A stretch of DNA of 64,000 bases from Duganella sp. CF517 (GCF_900110275.1 NZ_FODC01000004.1:124001-188000), one strand, 5' to 3'. Numbered from the stretch's first letter, positions 22,041 to 32,286 are shown. Made by a program: numbers and translations. The notes: generated from the sequence alone by a model not told the origin.

Positions 22041-22526
22041 ATGGACGCAAAAGCCTCCAAGATCGATATCGGCCTCTCCGACGAAAGTCGCGCGAACATT
22101 GCCGCCGGCCTGTCGGGCCTGCTGGCGGACAGCTACACGCTGTACCTGATGACCCATAACTTCCATTGGAACGTCAAAGGTCCGATGTTCAACAGCCTGC
22201 ACCAGATGTTCATGGCGCAGTACACCGAGCAGTGGACCGCGCTGGACCTGATCGCCGAACGTATCCGCGCGCTGGGCTATCCGGCGCCGGGCACGTACAC
22301 CGAGTTCGTCAAGCTGGCGACCATCAAGGAAGTCGAAGGCGTGCCGAAGGCGATGGAGATGGTTCAGCACCTGGTCAAGGCGCAGGAAGCGACCGCGCGC
22401 ACCGCCCGCAAACTGCTGCCGCTGGTGGAAGGCGCCGACGACCAGCCGACCGCCGACCTGCTGGCCACGCGCCTGGACACGCACGAAAAAACCGCGTGGA
22501 TGCTGCGTAGCCTGCTGGAAGAGTAA
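22041..22526 (+). CDS. dps: Dps-family DNA-binding ferritin
   Basis: The 161-residue four-helix protein carries the Dps ferroxidase signature: THNFHWNVKGPMF (His and Trp), then 'YTEQWTALDLIAERIRALG' with Asp/Glu ligands. Dps dodecamers oxidise and store iron using peroxide and protect DNA. The N-terminal tail (MDAKASKIDIG) is short, with two lysines, so DNA binding could be weak. The start is set by AGAAGGAG seven bases upstream. It is single-gene and divergent from the Crp-like regulator, which may control it (inference). Confidence 0.93.
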   Translation: MDAKASKIDIGLSDESRANIAAGLSGLLADSYTLYLMTHNFHWNVKGPMFNSLHQMFMAQYTEQWTALDLIAERIRALGYPAPGTYTEFVKLATIKEVEGVPKAMEMVQHLVKAQEATARTARKLLPLVEGADDQPTADLLATRLDTHEKTAWMLRSLLEE

Positions 22527-22586
22527 TCGTCACATGCGGCGCGGAGCATCATCGCGCGCCGCGCGTGGCCGCGTGGTTGACCCAAA

Positions 22587-23720
22587 TCACGCGCCGGCGG
22601 GCTTGAACGGCACGTGCTCCCCGAGCTCGTCGATGTATTGGTTCATGGCCGCCGTTTCCTGCGCCAGGAAATCGGCGATGGCGTCGGCGAAGCGCTCGTC
22701 GGCGATCCAATGCGCCGACCAGGTCGGCGTCGGCACCAGCCCGCGCGACATCTTGTGCTCGCCCTGCGCGCCCCCCTCGAAGCGCGCGATGCCGTGCCGG
22801 ATGCAGTATTCAATCGATTGCACGTAACACGTCTCGAAGTGCAGCCCGGAGACGAATTCCTGCGTCCCCCAATAGCGGCCGTACATGATGTTGCCGCCCA
22901 CCAGATTCAACGCCACCGCCACCGGCGCTTCGCCGCGCTTGGCCAGCACGATCATCAGGCTGTCCGGCGCCTGATCCAGCAAGCGCTCGAAAAACTTCAA
23001 GGTCAGATAAGGCTTGGAAAAGTGCGCGTGGTAGGTCGACACATAGCAGCTATAGAAAAACCGCAGCACCTCCGGCGTGATGGCGCGGCCGGCCAGATGC
23101 GTAAAGGTGATCCCCGCATCGTGCACGCGGCGCCGGTCCTGGCGGATCTTCTTGCGCTTTTCCATCTTGAAGCTGGCGAGGAAGGCGTCGAAGTCGGCGT
23201 ATCCGGGATTCTCCCAATGGAACTGCACGCCTTCGCGCAGCATGAAGCCGGCCGCTTCCAGCGCTTGCCGGTCCTGCTCGTCGGGGAACAGGATGTGCAG
23301 CGACGACGTCTGCAACTGCCGCGCCACCTGCAAGGCCGCGCGCGCCAGCAGGGCGCGGTCTTCCGGCGTGCGCGCCAAGAGCCGGCTGCCCGTCACCGGC
23401 GTGAACGGCACCGCCGACAGCAGCTTCGGATAGTAGGGAATGCCGTTGCGGTGGAAGGCGTCGGCCCAGGCGTGATCGAACACGTACTCGCCGCGGCTGT
23501 GATCCTTCAAATATAGCGGCATGGCCGCCGCCAGCGCACCGTCGCGGTGCATCACCAGGTAGCGCGGCGTCCAGCCGGTTTGTGTGGAAGCGCAGCGGGT
23601 GTCGTGCAGCGCGTGCAGGAAGGTGTAGGCCAGCGTCGGATTGTCGCCGGCGATGGCTTGCCACTGCGCCTGGTCGACGTTTTCCAACGAGTCGATGATC
23701 GAAAACTCTGCTTCTGACAC
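22587..23720 (-). CDS. GNAT-like acyltransferase of COG3146 (DUF482)
   Basis: The 377-residue protein matches the 'peptidogalycan biosynthesis/recognition' COG3146 family, which has tandem GNAT-like domains related to FemX. Typical segments are 'YVFDHAWADAFHRNG', 'YYPKLLSAVPFTPV', 'MEKRKKIRQDRRRV' and the C-terminal 'RFEGGAQGEHKMSRGLVP'. Function is not established; FemX relatives transfer amino acids to peptidoglycan precursors. The start is GTG at 23720 with GGAG eight bases upstream. It converges with dps and is divergent from nadE. Confidence 0.85.
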   Translation of the reverse strand: MSEAEFSIIDSLENVDQAQWQAIAGDNPTLAYTFLHALHDTRCASTQTGWTPRYLVMHRDGALAAAMPLYLKDHSRGEYVFDHAWADAFHRNGIPYYPKLLSAVPFTPVTGSRLLARTPEDRALLARAALQVARQLQTSSLHILFPDEQDRQALEAAGFMLREGVQFHWENPGYADFDAFLASFKMEKRKKIRQDRRRVHDAGITFTHLAGRAITPEVLRFFYSCYVSTYHAHFSKPYLTLKFFERLLDQAPDSLMIVLAKRGEAPVAVALNLVGGNIMYGRYWGTQEFVSGLHFETCYVQSIEYCIRHGIARFEGGAQGEHKMSRGLVPTPTWSAHWIADERFADAIADFLAQETAAMNQYIDELGEHVPFKPAGA

Positions 23721-23843
23721 GCTTTGCTCCAGCTCTGATGTTGGCGCCAGTCTAGCCTATCTGGCGCTGATCCGTTGGCGGCGGCGCGTGCATGGCCGTG
23801 CGATAATTGGCTTTTGTTTGGTTGCGCACGCGAAAGACTTTAC

Positions 23844-25898
23844 ATGAGCTCGAATTTCCTTAATTTGTACACGCATGATTTCGCCCGGGTCGCCATCGCG
23901 GCGCCGGTTTGCCGCATCGCCGATCCGGCCTACAACGCCGGGCAGACCATCGCGCTGGCCGCGCAGGCGGCGGCGCAGGGCGCGGCGCTGGTCGCGTTTC
24001 CCGAGCTGGGCCTGTCGGCCTACACCTGCGACGATCTGTTCCACCAGCGCGCCTTGCTCGACGGCTGCCTGGACGCGCTCGACACGATCGTCGCCGCGTC
24101 CGCGCAGTGGAAGATGGCGCTGGTGGTCGGCGCGCCGCTGCGGGTCGAGCACCAGCTGTACAACTGCGCGGTGGTCGTCGCCAACGGCCAGATCCAGGGC
24201 GTGGTGCCCAAGAGCTACCTGCCGAACTACGGCGAGTTCTACGAGGCGCGCCAGTTCAGCAGCGGCGACTACGCGGTCGCCACCGAGATCGATCTGCTGG
24301 GCGAACGCGTGCAGTTCGGTTCGGGTTTGCTGTTTGAAGTGGCCGACCTGCCGCTGTTCAAATTCCACGTCGAGATCTGCGAGGACTTGTGGGTGCCGGT
24401 GGCGCCGTCGTCGTTCGCGGCGCTGGCCGGCGCCACCGTGCTGGTCAACCTGTCGGCGTCGAACGCGCTGGTCGGCAAGGCCAATTACCGCAACCAGCTG
24501 GTCGGCCAGCAGTCCGCGCGCTGCATCGCCGCCTACCTGTATACCTCGGCCGGCGGCGGCGAATCGAGCACCGACCTGGCCTGGGACGGGCAGGGCGTCA
24601 TCTACGAGAACGGCGAGCTGCTGGCCGAGCCGAAGCGCTTCGTCGACGAGCCGACCCTGACCTTCGCCGACATCGACCTGGAACGCCTGTCGCGCGAACG
24701 CATGCGCATGAACACGTTCGCGCAATCGGTGCAGCGCCACGCCGCCGAGGTCAACAAATTCCGCACGGTGTTTTTCGAGCTGGAAATCGGCCGCGAAGAG
24801 CCGCTGGCGCTCAAGCGCTGCGTCGAGCGCTTCCCGTACGTGCCGGCCGACGCCCGCCGCCGCGACGAGCGCTGCAACGAGGTCTATAACATCCAGGTGC
24901 AGGCGCTGGCGCAGCGCCTGACGTCGAGCGGCATCACGAAAGTGGTGATCGGCGTCTCCGGCGGCCTCGATTCGACGCACGCGCTGCTGGTGTGCGCGCG
25001 CGTGATGGACAAGCTCAAGCTGCCGCGCACCAATATCCTGGCGTACACGATGCCCGGCTTCGCCACCAGCGGGCGCACGTTGAAGCAGGCGCACGCGCTG
25101 ATGAAGCTGGTCGGCTGCTCGGCCCAGGAAATCGACATCCGTCCAAGCTGCGTGCAGATGCTCAAGGACTTGAACCATCCATATTCGGAAGGGCAGGCGC
25201 AGTACGACATCACGTTCGAGAACGTGCAGGCCGGCGAGCGCACCAACCACCTGTTCCGCCTGGCGAACCACCACAACGCGATCGTCGTCGGCACCGGCGA
25301 CCTGAGCGAGCTGGCGCTGGGCTGGTGCACCTATGGCGTCGGCGATCACATGTCGCACTACAACGTCAACGCCAGCGTGCCGAAGACCTTGATCTCGCAC
25401 CTGGTGCGCTGGGTGGCCGAATCGGGCGTGATCGGCCGCAACGACGCCCAGGTGCTGCTGGACATCCTGGGCACCGAAATCAGTCCGGAACTGGTGCCGG
25501 GCACCGCCGAAGGCCAGCCCGAGCAGCGCACCGAAAGCACGATCGGCCCGTACGAGCTGCAGGATTTCAATCTGTACTACGTGCTGCGGTTCGGCTTCCG
25601 GCCGTCGAAGGTGGCGTTCCTGTCGCTCAACGCGTGGCAGGACCGGGAGCAGGGCCGCTGGCCGGATGGCGACCATGTCACGCGCAACCAGTACGACCTG
25701 GCGGCGATCAAGAAAAACCTGGGCATCTTCCTGGACCGCTTCTTCCGCACCAGCCAGTTCAAGCGCAGCTGCGTGCCGAACGCGCCCAAGGTCGGCAGCG
25801 GCGGCTCGCTGTCGCCACGGGGCGACTGGCGCGCGCCGAGCGACGCCCAAAGCGTGGTCTGGATGGACGAATTACGCTCCATTCCGGTGCAGGAATAG
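23844..25898 (+). CDS. nadE: glutamine-dependent NAD+ synthetase
   Basis: The two-domain enzyme of 684 residues matches the long NadE type (about 680). The nitrilase-like glutaminase domain has Glu in [10 protein letters not shown] (about 54), Lys in [15 protein letters not shown] (about 125) and Cys in [10 protein letters not shown] (about 178). The C-terminal synthetase domain has the ATP-pyrophosphatase loop GVSGGLDST (about 370-378). It amidates nicotinate adenine dinucleotide to NAD+ using glutamine. The ATG at 23844 is preferred to one at 23775, which precedes family similarity. A terminator follows, then the PII gene. Confidence 0.96.
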   Translation: MSSNFLNLYTHDFARVAIAAPVCRIADPAYNAGQTIALAAQAAAQGAALVAFPELGLSAYTCDDLFHQRALLDGCLDALDTIVAASAQWKMALVVGAPLRVEHQLYNCAVVVANGQIQGVVPKSYLPNYGEFYEARQFSSGDYAVATEIDLLGERVQFGSGLLFEVADLPLFKFHVEICEDLWVPVAPSSFAALAGATVLVNLSASNALVGKANYRNQLVGQQSARCIAAYLYTSAGGGESSTDLAWDGQGVIYENGELLAEPKRFVDEPTLTFADIDLERLSRERMRMNTFAQSVQRHAAEVNKFRTVFFELEIGREEPLALKRCVERFPYVPADARRRDERCNEVYNIQVQALAQRLTSSGITKVVIGVSGGLDSTHALLVCARVMDKLKLPRTNILAYTMPGFATSGRTLKQAHALMKLVGCSAQEIDIRPSCVQMLKDLNHPYSEGQAQYDITFENVQAGERTNHLFRLANHHNAIVVGTGDLSELALGWCTYGVGDHMSHYNVNASVPKTLISHLVRWVAESGVIGRNDAQVLLDILGTEISPELVPGTAEGQPEQRTESTIGPYELQDFNLYYVLRFGFRPSKVAFLSLNAWQDREQGRWPDGDHVTRNQYDLAAIKKNLGIFLDRFFRTSQFKRSCVPNAPKVGSGGSLSPRGDWRAPSDAQSVVWMDELRSIPVQE

Positions 25899-25911
25899 AT
25901 AAAAATCAGTG

Positions 25912-25950
25912 AAAAACCGGGCAAACAGCGGGTTTTCGGCCGGTTTTTCA
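25912..25950 (+). terminator. nadE terminator
   Basis: AAAAACCGG (25912-25920) pairs with CCGGTTTTT (25940-25948), with the U-tract in the 3' arm, starting 14 bases after the nadE stop. Confidence 0.75.
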
Positions 25951-25958
25951 GTCGGGTG

Positions 25959-25986
25959 TGGACAGTCGCAAGTTGTCGATTACAAT
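25959..25986 (+). promoter_or_regulatory. promoter of the PII gene
   Basis: TGGACA (25959-25964) and TACAAT (25981-25986) are separated by 16 bases, 66 bases before the ATG. With the nadE terminator just upstream, the PII gene has its own sigma-70 promoter. No sigma-54 GG-N10-GC motif was noticed, which favours a GlnB-type constitutive gene over GlnK. Confidence 0.6.
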
Positions 25987-26043
25987 ATACTCAATCGCTT
26001 GCGGTTCGCCGGCTACAGATTTTTGTATTTAGATTGCCCATAA

Positions 26044-26391
<348 letters not shown>

Positions 26392-26413
26392 GCTTCTCCA
26401 CGCAACACATTCC

Positions 26414-26440
26414 AATGCCGGCTTAGCCGGCATTTTTTTT
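26414..26440 (+). terminator. PII gene terminator
   Basis: ATGCCGGC/GCCGGCAT forms an 8-bp stem with a very short loop (TTA), followed by a run of T to 26440. Confidence 0.85.
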
Positions 26441-26540
26441 ATCCCATATTTTCTGTATATCGTTGCTTGGTTATATTAGTTCGGGTTTTGTGGGTGGATT
26501 AGTAATATAGCCGCACTGTCCACTCCCGAGCTGCCGCACC

Positions 26541-27953
26541 ATGATCAACACCGGTCCCTTCGCCCTCGCGCTATCGCTGCTGGTTTCCGCCGCCGACGTG
26601 GCCGCCGCGCCCAGCGTCTATCCGACCGGCGTGACGCGCTACGACACCAGCACCGCCTACAACAGCTACGTGATCTTCAGCGGCCAGGACAAAAAAACCC
26701 ATTTGATCGACATGAACGGCAATGAGGTGCACAGCTGGAACGCCGAGGGCTTTCCGCCGGTGCTGCTCGATCCGGCGCTGACCGGCGGCAAACGCGGCCA
26801 CGTGCTGGTGCAGTTGGCCAGCACCGCCGGCACCTCCAACGAGGGCAACGGCCTGCGCAACCAGGCGATCGGCGAACTGGATTGGGACAGCAACGTCGTC
26901 TGGCAGTGGGGCGCGGCCGGCGACGCGCAGGGCGTGTACGGCCAGGTCGAGGGCAAGGCGTCGGCGCAAGTGCCCGGCGGCAGCGCCAAGCAGCATCACG
27001 ATTGGCGCCGTCTGCCCAACGGCAATACGCTGGTGCTGGCCAACCTGGTGCATCCGGTGGCCGGCTTCGCCGCGCCGCAGGTGCTCGACGACGTGATCTA
27101 TGAAGTCGGCGCCAACGGCGATATCGCCTGGAAGTGGATCGCCTCCGAGCATCTGGGCGAATTCGGCTTCTCCCCCGCATCGCTCGGGCTGGTCAAGTCG
27201 GGCCAGTCGCCGCGCGGCAAGGGCGCGCCGTTCGATTACCTGCATATCAATAACATGTCCGTGCTGGGACCGAACCGCTGGTTCGACGCCGGCGACCAGC
27301 GTTTCCATCCCGATAACGTCCTGATCGACTCGCGCGAGGCCAATTTCATCGTCATCATCGACAAGCGCAGCGGCAAGGTGGTGTGGACGCTGGGCCCCGA
27401 CTATCCGGCCCAGGCGCGCGGTCCGCGCGTGCTGCCGCGCGCCGTCGACCAGATCGTCGGCCCGCACGACGCCCACCTGATCGAGCCGGGCCTGCCGGGC
27501 GCGGGCAATCTGCTGGTGTTCGACAACCAGGGCGAGGCCGGCTATCCGCGCGTCGGCGTCGGCGTCCAGCCGCGCTCGCGCGTGCTGGAGATCGATCCGG
27601 TATCGAAACGCATCGTCTGGGAATACACCGGCGCCGATTCCAACGGCCCGGACTGGAGCTTCTACAGCTCGTTCATCAGCAGCGCGCGCCGTCTGCCGAA
27701 CGGCAATACGCTGATCGACGAAGGCATGAACGGCCGCATCTTCCAGGTCACCAACAAGGGCGATATCGCCTGGGAATACGTCAGCCCGTACTTCGCGCCG
27801 ACGCCGGTCGCCGGCGCCGGCAGGCCGGTGCTGAGCAATTGGTTGTACCGCGCCCAACCGGTGCCGTACGGCTGGGTGCCGGAAGGCACTCCGCGCTCCG
27901 AAAAAGCGGTCACGCCGCCGGAGCCAGGCAAGTTCCGCGTAGTCACGAACTAA
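26541..27953 (+). CDS. secreted arylsulfate sulfotransferase (ASST family)
   Basis: The 470-residue protein has a signal peptide (about 1-23) and propeller repeats of the type 'G.I.W.W...HHDWRRLPNGNTLVLA' (about residues 155-170) and 'SSARRLPNGNTLIDEG'. The 'DYLHINNMSVLG' segment (about 232-243) fits the conserved histidine-containing ASST segment, and GPHDAHLIEPG (about 311-321) holds further candidate histidines. ASST enzymes move sulfate from phenolic sulfate donors to phenol acceptors without PAPS, in the periplasm. Which His is the sulfurylated residue cannot be fixed here. It lies 127 bases before a TonB receptor and sulfatase pair. Confidence 0.82.
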   Translation: MINTGPFALALSLLVSAADVAAAPSVYPTGVTRYDTSTAYNSYVIFSGQDKKTHLIDMNGNEVHSWNAEGFPPVLLDPALTGGKRGHVLVQLASTAGTSNEGNGLRNQAIGELDWDSNVVWQWGAAGDAQGVYGQVEGKASAQVPGGSAKQHHDWRRLPNGNTLVLANLVHPVAGFAAPQVLDDVIYEVGANGDIAWKWIASEHLGEFGFSPASLGLVKSGQSPRGKGAPFDYLHINNMSVLGPNRWFDAGDQRFHPDNVLIDSREANFIVIIDKRSGKVVWTLGPDYPAQARGPRVLPRAVDQIVGPHDAHLIEPGLPGAGNLLVFDNQGEAGYPRVGVGVQPRSRVLEIDPVSKRIVWEYTGADSNGPDWSFYSSFISSARRLPNGNTLIDEGMNGRIFQVTNKGDIAWEYVSPYFAPTPVAGAGRPVLSNWLYRAQPVPYGWVPEGTPRSEKAVTPPEPGKFRVVTN

Positions 27954-28080
27954 GCGCGGACACGCCACGGCCCGGCCACCCGCGCCGCGCCCTTCCACAT
28001 ACCTATAACAGACGCGCCGGGCCACCCGCCGGCGCGGCGGGCCGGCCTGAGCCTGGCCCGCTTCAATCATGGAAACCGCT

Positions 28081-30468
28081 ATGCAACAGAAAAAACTCGC
28101 CGCCGCCGTCGCCGCGGCTTATGGATTGGTGTTCGCCCATGCCGCGCCGGCACAGGCTCAATTGCCCGCCGTGGCCGCCGTGGCCGGGACGCCCGCGGCG
28201 GTGGGGGAGAGCGGCAGCGCCGGCGCGAGCGGCGATGCCGGCCCGTCCGCCGCCGCCACGCCGGCCGCCGCCGCCGCCGCGGTGGACGCCTCGCAGGAGG
28301 TGGTCGCCCGCGTCACCGTCTCCACCCGCCGCCGCAACGAAACCTCGCAAAGCGTGCCGACCACCATGAGCGTGCTGGACGCGAACAGCCTGGAAAGCAA
28401 CCGTGTCTACCGCGTGCAGGATTTGCAGCAGCTGCTGCCGAGCACCACCGTCAACTACGTCCACGCCCGCCAGATGAGCTTTGCCGTGCGCGGCCTGGGC
28501 AACAACCCGGCCAGCGACGGCCTGGAGGGCAGCGTCGGCGTCTACCTGGACAACGTCTACCTGGCCCGCCCCGGCATGGCCGCCTTCGATACGCTCGACA
28601 TCCAGCAGCTGGAGCTGTTGCGCGGCCCGCAGGGCACCTTGTTCGGCAAGAACACCACCGCCGGCGTGCTCAACATCACCAGCAAACAGCCGACCTTCCG
28701 CGCCGAAAACAGCGCGCAGCTGTCCATCGGCGAGCAGGGCTATGCGCAAGGCAAGGCGGTGATCTCGGGCGCGTTTTCGGACACGGCCGCCGGCCGCATC
28801 TCGCTGTACAAGACGCACGAGGACGGCTACATCACCAACCTCCACAATGGCGACAAGGTGCAGGGCGGCGACCGCCAGGGCGTGCGCGCGCAGCTGCTGC
28901 TGGAACCGGACAACCGGCTCAGCGCGCGCCTGATCGCCGACTACAATGTCGAGGATTCCAACAACGGCACCTTGATCTTCTACAGCGCCGGCCCCAGCGG
29001 CCGCTTCCTGACGCAGGCCGCCGCCGTCGGCGCGCATCCGGTCACCGATCCGGCGCGGCGCCAGGTCAACCTCGACGCCGGCTCGCACGTGGCGGTGCAC
29101 CAGGGCGGCGTCTCGGGCGAGGTCAACTGGAAGCTCGACAACGACTACAAATTCACCTCGATCAGCGCCTACCGCTTCTGGAACTTCACGCCGCGCAACG
29201 ACGACGGCCTCGACGTGCCGGTGGTGCTCAACGTCGGCGCCTCCACCCGCCACCGCCAGTTCACCCAGGAGTTCCGGCTGGCCACGCCGCTGGGCCGCGA
29301 CGTCGAATCGGTGCTTGGCGCCTACTACTATTATCAGAATCTGGACAACACCAGCTTCACCGTCAACGGGCCGCTGGCCGACCGCTTCAACGCCACGCCG
29401 GCCGGCGCCTGGAGCAACGTCAGCAGCTACGGCTACGGCCATCTGCGGGTCAACAGCTACGCCTTGTTCGGCCAGTCGATCTGGCATATCGATCCCAAGT
29501 GGGACCTGACCGCCGGCCTGCGCGCCACCTACGAGGACAAGCTGGCGCGCGTCACGCGCGACGTGCCGATCGGCGCGCCGGTCGGCGGCGCGGCGCTGGC
29601 CGCACGCAACGCCCGCTACGGCGCCTACAATTCGGGCGACGTCCGCTTGAACAACCTGAGCCCGTCGGCGCTGCTGACGCTGGCGTACAAGCTCGATACC
29701 GACGTGCTGGCCTTCGGCAGCGTCTCGCACGGCGAAAAATCCGGCGGCATCAACCTGTCGGTGCCGGGCGCGGCCGGCGCATCCTCGCTCAAGGTCGACA
29801 ACGAGAAGGCCAACAACCTGGAGCTGGGCATCAAGAGCAACCTGCTGGGACGCCGCGCGCAGGTCAACGCCAGCCTGTTCTGGAACGAGGTGCACGGCTA
29901 CCAGAACAACGCTTACGACCCCGTCAGCGCGACGTCCTACCTGACCAACGCCGGCGACGTGCGCAGCCGCGGGCTGGAACTCGACACCAGCCTGGTCGTG
30001 GCGCGCGGCTTCACCGTGGGCGCCAACGGCTCGTTCAACGACGTCACGTACACCAAGTACAAAAACGCGCCATGCCCGGCCGAGCGCCTCGGCCCGTCGT
30101 GCGATTTGTCGGGCCGGGCGGCGCTGGTCAACGCGCCGCGCTGGATCGGCAACCTCAGCGCGCAATACGCGCACGCGCTGGCCGCCAGCATCGAAGCCTA
30201 TGGCAACGTCAACTACGCCTATCGCGGCGCCACCTACGGCACCTTGGACGCGTCCGAGTATTCGCGCATTCCAGCCTACAGCCTGACCAACCTGTCGGCC
30301 GGGATTAAACTGAAGCGCGGCGCGACCCGCTGGGACATTTCCGTGTGGGCCAAGAACGTGTTCGACAAGCAGTACTACACCAGCATGTGGAACACCAGCC
30401 CCAACGCCTATAACACCGTGATCGGCACGCCGCGCCAGGTGGGCCTGACCGCCCGCGCGGATTTTTAA
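28081..30468 (+). CDS. TonB-dependent receptor, linked to sulfatase
   Basis: The 795-residue outer-membrane receptor has a signal peptide (MQQKKLAAAVAAAYGLVFAH... to AQA, about 1-27), an Ala/Gly-rich linker, a plug domain ('QDLQQLLPSTTVNYVHARQM', 'FAVRGLGNNPASDG', 'LRGPQGTLFGKNTTAG') and a beta-barrel ending in aromatic 'RADF'. The substrate is unknown; linkage to a sulfatase and a sulfotransferase suggests a sulfated organic compound rather than a siderophore (inference). The ATG at 28081 is preferred to 28069 because GGAAA precedes it and the signal peptide is cleaner. The sulfatase follows after 12 bases, so they are one operon. Confidence 0.88.
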   Translation: MQQKKLAAAVAAAYGLVFAHAAPAQAQLPAVAAVAGTPAAVGESGSAGASGDAGPSAAATPAAAAAAVDASQEVVARVTVSTRRRNETSQSVPTTMSVLDANSLESNRVYRVQDLQQLLPSTTVNYVHARQMSFAVRGLGNNPASDGLEGSVGVYLDNVYLARPGMAAFDTLDIQQLELLRGPQGTLFGKNTTAGVLNITSKQPTFRAENSAQLSIGEQGYAQGKAVISGAFSDTAAGRISLYKTHEDGYITNLHNGDKVQGGDRQGVRAQLLLEPDNRLSARLIADYNVEDSNNGTLIFYSAGPSGRFLTQAAAVGAHPVTDPARRQVNLDAGSHVAVHQGGVSGEVNWKLDNDYKFTSISAYRFWNFTPRNDDGLDVPVVLNVGASTRHRQFTQEFRLATPLGRDVESVLGAYYYYQNLDNTSFTVNGPLADRFNATPAGAWSNVSSYGYGHLRVNSYALFGQSIWHIDPKWDLTAGLRATYEDKLARVTRDVPIGAPVGGAALAARNARYGAYNSGDVRLNNLSPSALLTLAYKLDTDVLAFGSVSHGEKSGGINLSVPGAAGASSLKVDNEKANNLELGIKSNLLGRRAQVNASLFWNEVHGYQNNAYDPVSATSYLTNAGDVRSRGLELDTSLVVARGFTVGANGSFNDVTYTKYKNAPCPAERLGPSCDLSGRAALVNAPRWIGNLSAQYAHALAASIEAYGNVNYAYRGATYGTLDASEYSRIPAYSLTNLSAGIKLKRGATRWDISVWAKNVFDKQYYTSMWNTSPNAYNTVIGTPRQVGLTARADF

Positions 30469-30480
30469 TGGAGACCAGCA

Positions 30481-31914
30481 ATGACCGATAAAATCGACAC
30501 CACCGACAACACCCGCCGCCGCATCCTGAAAACCTTGCCGGCGCTGGCGCTGGCGGGCTATGTGCCGGGCGCGCTGGCGGCGGGCAAGCAGCAGCCGAAC
30601 ATCATTTTCATCCTGGCCGACGACCTCGGCCACGCCGACCTGGGCGCCTACGGCCAAAAAGACATCAAGACGCCGCACCTCGACCGCCTGGCCGCGCAGG
30701 GGCTGCGCTTCACGCAGGCGTACGCCAACTCGGCGGTGTGCTCGGCCACGCGTTTCGCGCTGATCACCGGCCGCTACCAGTACCGCCTGCGCGGCGGCCT
30801 GGAGGAGCCGATCGCCGGCGCCTCCGACACCATCGGCCTGCCGCGCACGCATCCGACCTTGCCGTCGCTGCTGCGCAAAAACGGCTACGGCACCGCGCTG
30901 ATCGGCAAGTGGCACCTGGGCTCGCTGCCGAACTTCGGGCCGATCAAGAGCGGCTACGACAGCTTCTTCGGCAACTACGGCGGCGCCATCGATTACTTCA
31001 CGCACAAGCCCGGCGTCGGCCCCAACGTCAAGGAGGACCTGTACGAGAACGAGGTGCCGGTGCAGCAGATCGGCTACTACACCGATCTGCTGGGCGCGCG
31101 CGCGGTCGATTTCGTCAACCGGCAAAAGGCGGGCAAGCCGTTCCTGCTGTCGCTGCATTACACGGCGCCGCACTGGCCGTGGGAAGGTCCGGGCGACGAG
31201 GCGATTTCGCGCGACATCGGCAACATCTTCCACTATGACGGCGGCGACCTGGCCACCTACGGCCGCATGGTCGAATCGCTCGACGCGTCGATCGGCCGCG
31301 TGCTCAAGGCGCTGGAGGACCAGGGCCTGGCCGACAACACCATCGTCATCTTCACCAGCGACAACGGCGGCGAACGGTTCTCCAACACCTGGCCGCTGTC
31401 CGGGCAAAAAACCGAGCTGCTGGAGGGCGGCATCCGCGTGCCGGCCATCGTGCGCTGGCCCGGCAAGATCGCGGCGGGGCAGGTGACCGACCAGGTCGCC
31501 GTCAGCATGGACTGGCTGCCGACCCTGCTGGCGGCGGCCGGCGGCGCGCCCGATCCGGCCTATCCGCCGGACGGCCAGAACCTGCTGCCGACGTTGCTGG
31601 GCCAGGCCAAGCCGCGCGAGCGCACGGTGCTGTGGCGCTACAAGGCCAACGCCCAGCGCGCCATCCGTTCGGGCAACTGGAAGTATCTGAAAATCGGCGG
31701 CAACGAGTTTTTGTTCGACGTCGTCAAGGACCAGCGCGAGCGCGCCAATCTGGCCAAGCGCCACCCCGACGTGTTCGCGCAATTGAAGGCCCAGTGGGAA
31801 GCGTGGGACCGGGAGATGTTGCCGATTACCCCCGATGTGCGCACCCATGGCGTCAGCGGCAACGTGCAGGCGGATCGCTACGGCGTCCAGCCGATAGGGC
31901 GAATTCCCGACTGA
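30481..31914 (+). CDS. exported arylsulfatase-type sulfatase (formylglycine type)
   Basis: The 477-residue alkaline-phosphatase-superfamily sulfatase has a twin-arginine-like leader, TRRRILKTLPALALAGYVPG, suggesting Tat export. Metal-binding starts at IIFILADDLGHADLG (Asp pair). The modification motif is C87-S-A-T-R91 (C-x-A-x-R variant), whose Cys would become formylglycine, so an activating enzyme is needed; none is in the window. 'GKWHLG' and 'FTSDNGGERFSNTWPLSG' are further active-site blocks. It hydrolyses a sulfate ester. A GGAG lies eight bases before the start. A terminator follows, closing the receptor-sulfatase operon. Confidence 0.92.
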   Translation: MTDKIDTTDNTRRRILKTLPALALAGYVPGALAAGKQQPNIIFILADDLGHADLGAYGQKDIKTPHLDRLAAQGLRFTQAYANSAVCSATRFALITGRYQYRLRGGLEEPIAGASDTIGLPRTHPTLPSLLRKNGYGTALIGKWHLGSLPNFGPIKSGYDSFFGNYGGAIDYFTHKPGVGPNVKEDLYENEVPVQQIGYYTDLLGARAVDFVNRQKAGKPFLLSLHYTAPHWPWEGPGDEAISRDIGNIFHYDGGDLATYGRMVESLDASIGRVLKALEDQGLADNTIVIFTSDNGGERFSNTWPLSGQKTELLEGGIRVPAIVRWPGKIAAGQVTDQVAVSMDWLPTLLAAAGGAPDPAYPPDGQNLLPTLLGQAKPRERTVLWRYKANAQRAIRSGNWKYLKIGGNEFLFDVVKDQRERANLAKRHPDVFAQLKAQWEAWDREMLPITPDVRTHGVSGNVQADRYGVQPIGRIPD

Positions 31915-31946
31915 TATTCAGTTAACGTCCAAAACTAAAACTCATT

Positions 31947-31976
31947 AATCCCCGCTTTGGCGGGGATTTTCTTTTG
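31947..31976 (+). terminator. sulfatase operon terminator
   Basis: AATCCCCGC (31947-31955) and GCGGGGATT (31960-31968) are separated by a four-base loop and followed by a T-rich tract. It begins 33 bases after the sulfatase stop. Confidence 0.85.
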
Positions 31977-32286
31977 TTGTTTCTGTTTAGCTTGTGCGGT
32001 TAAACAGCGACAACCGACGCAGAATTATTTGTTCGTTGCTCGCATTAATGTTAATTTGTGATGGACAAGCAGCAATTGCGAGTTATAAAAAAACAATGCG
32101 GGAGACAAACATTTGACAACGTCATCGATGCCGGCCGGCGCCTCGGCCGCGCCCCACCTCGTAAAGCCGCGCGTGGCATATGCCTGCGCCGCCTTTGCTT
32201 GGCCGAAAGATGAAAACGTTGTCATAGTGAGTCGGTTGTAAAAAAAACCTCGGCAAACGAGCATAAAAATACTGACAGGAGACGAG
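31977..32286. other. intergenic leader region of the halogenase gene
   Basis: About 310 bases without a gene, more A/T-rich than the surroundings, between the sulfatase terminator and the halogenase start. It must hold the halogenase promoter; A-rich tracts lie near 32085-32100 and 32240-32250, but no hexamer pair stands out. Open frames on the minus strand here lack ribosome binding sites and recognisable motifs. Confidence 0.4.

Noticed and set aside
28063-31848. Very long open frame on the minus strand (over 1200 codons) opposite the receptor and sulfatase genes
   Set aside because: It is a by-product of high GC and codon bias on the real genes. Its translation is Arg/Val/Gly/Asp-rich with no family motif, and the plus strand holds intact recognisable proteins.
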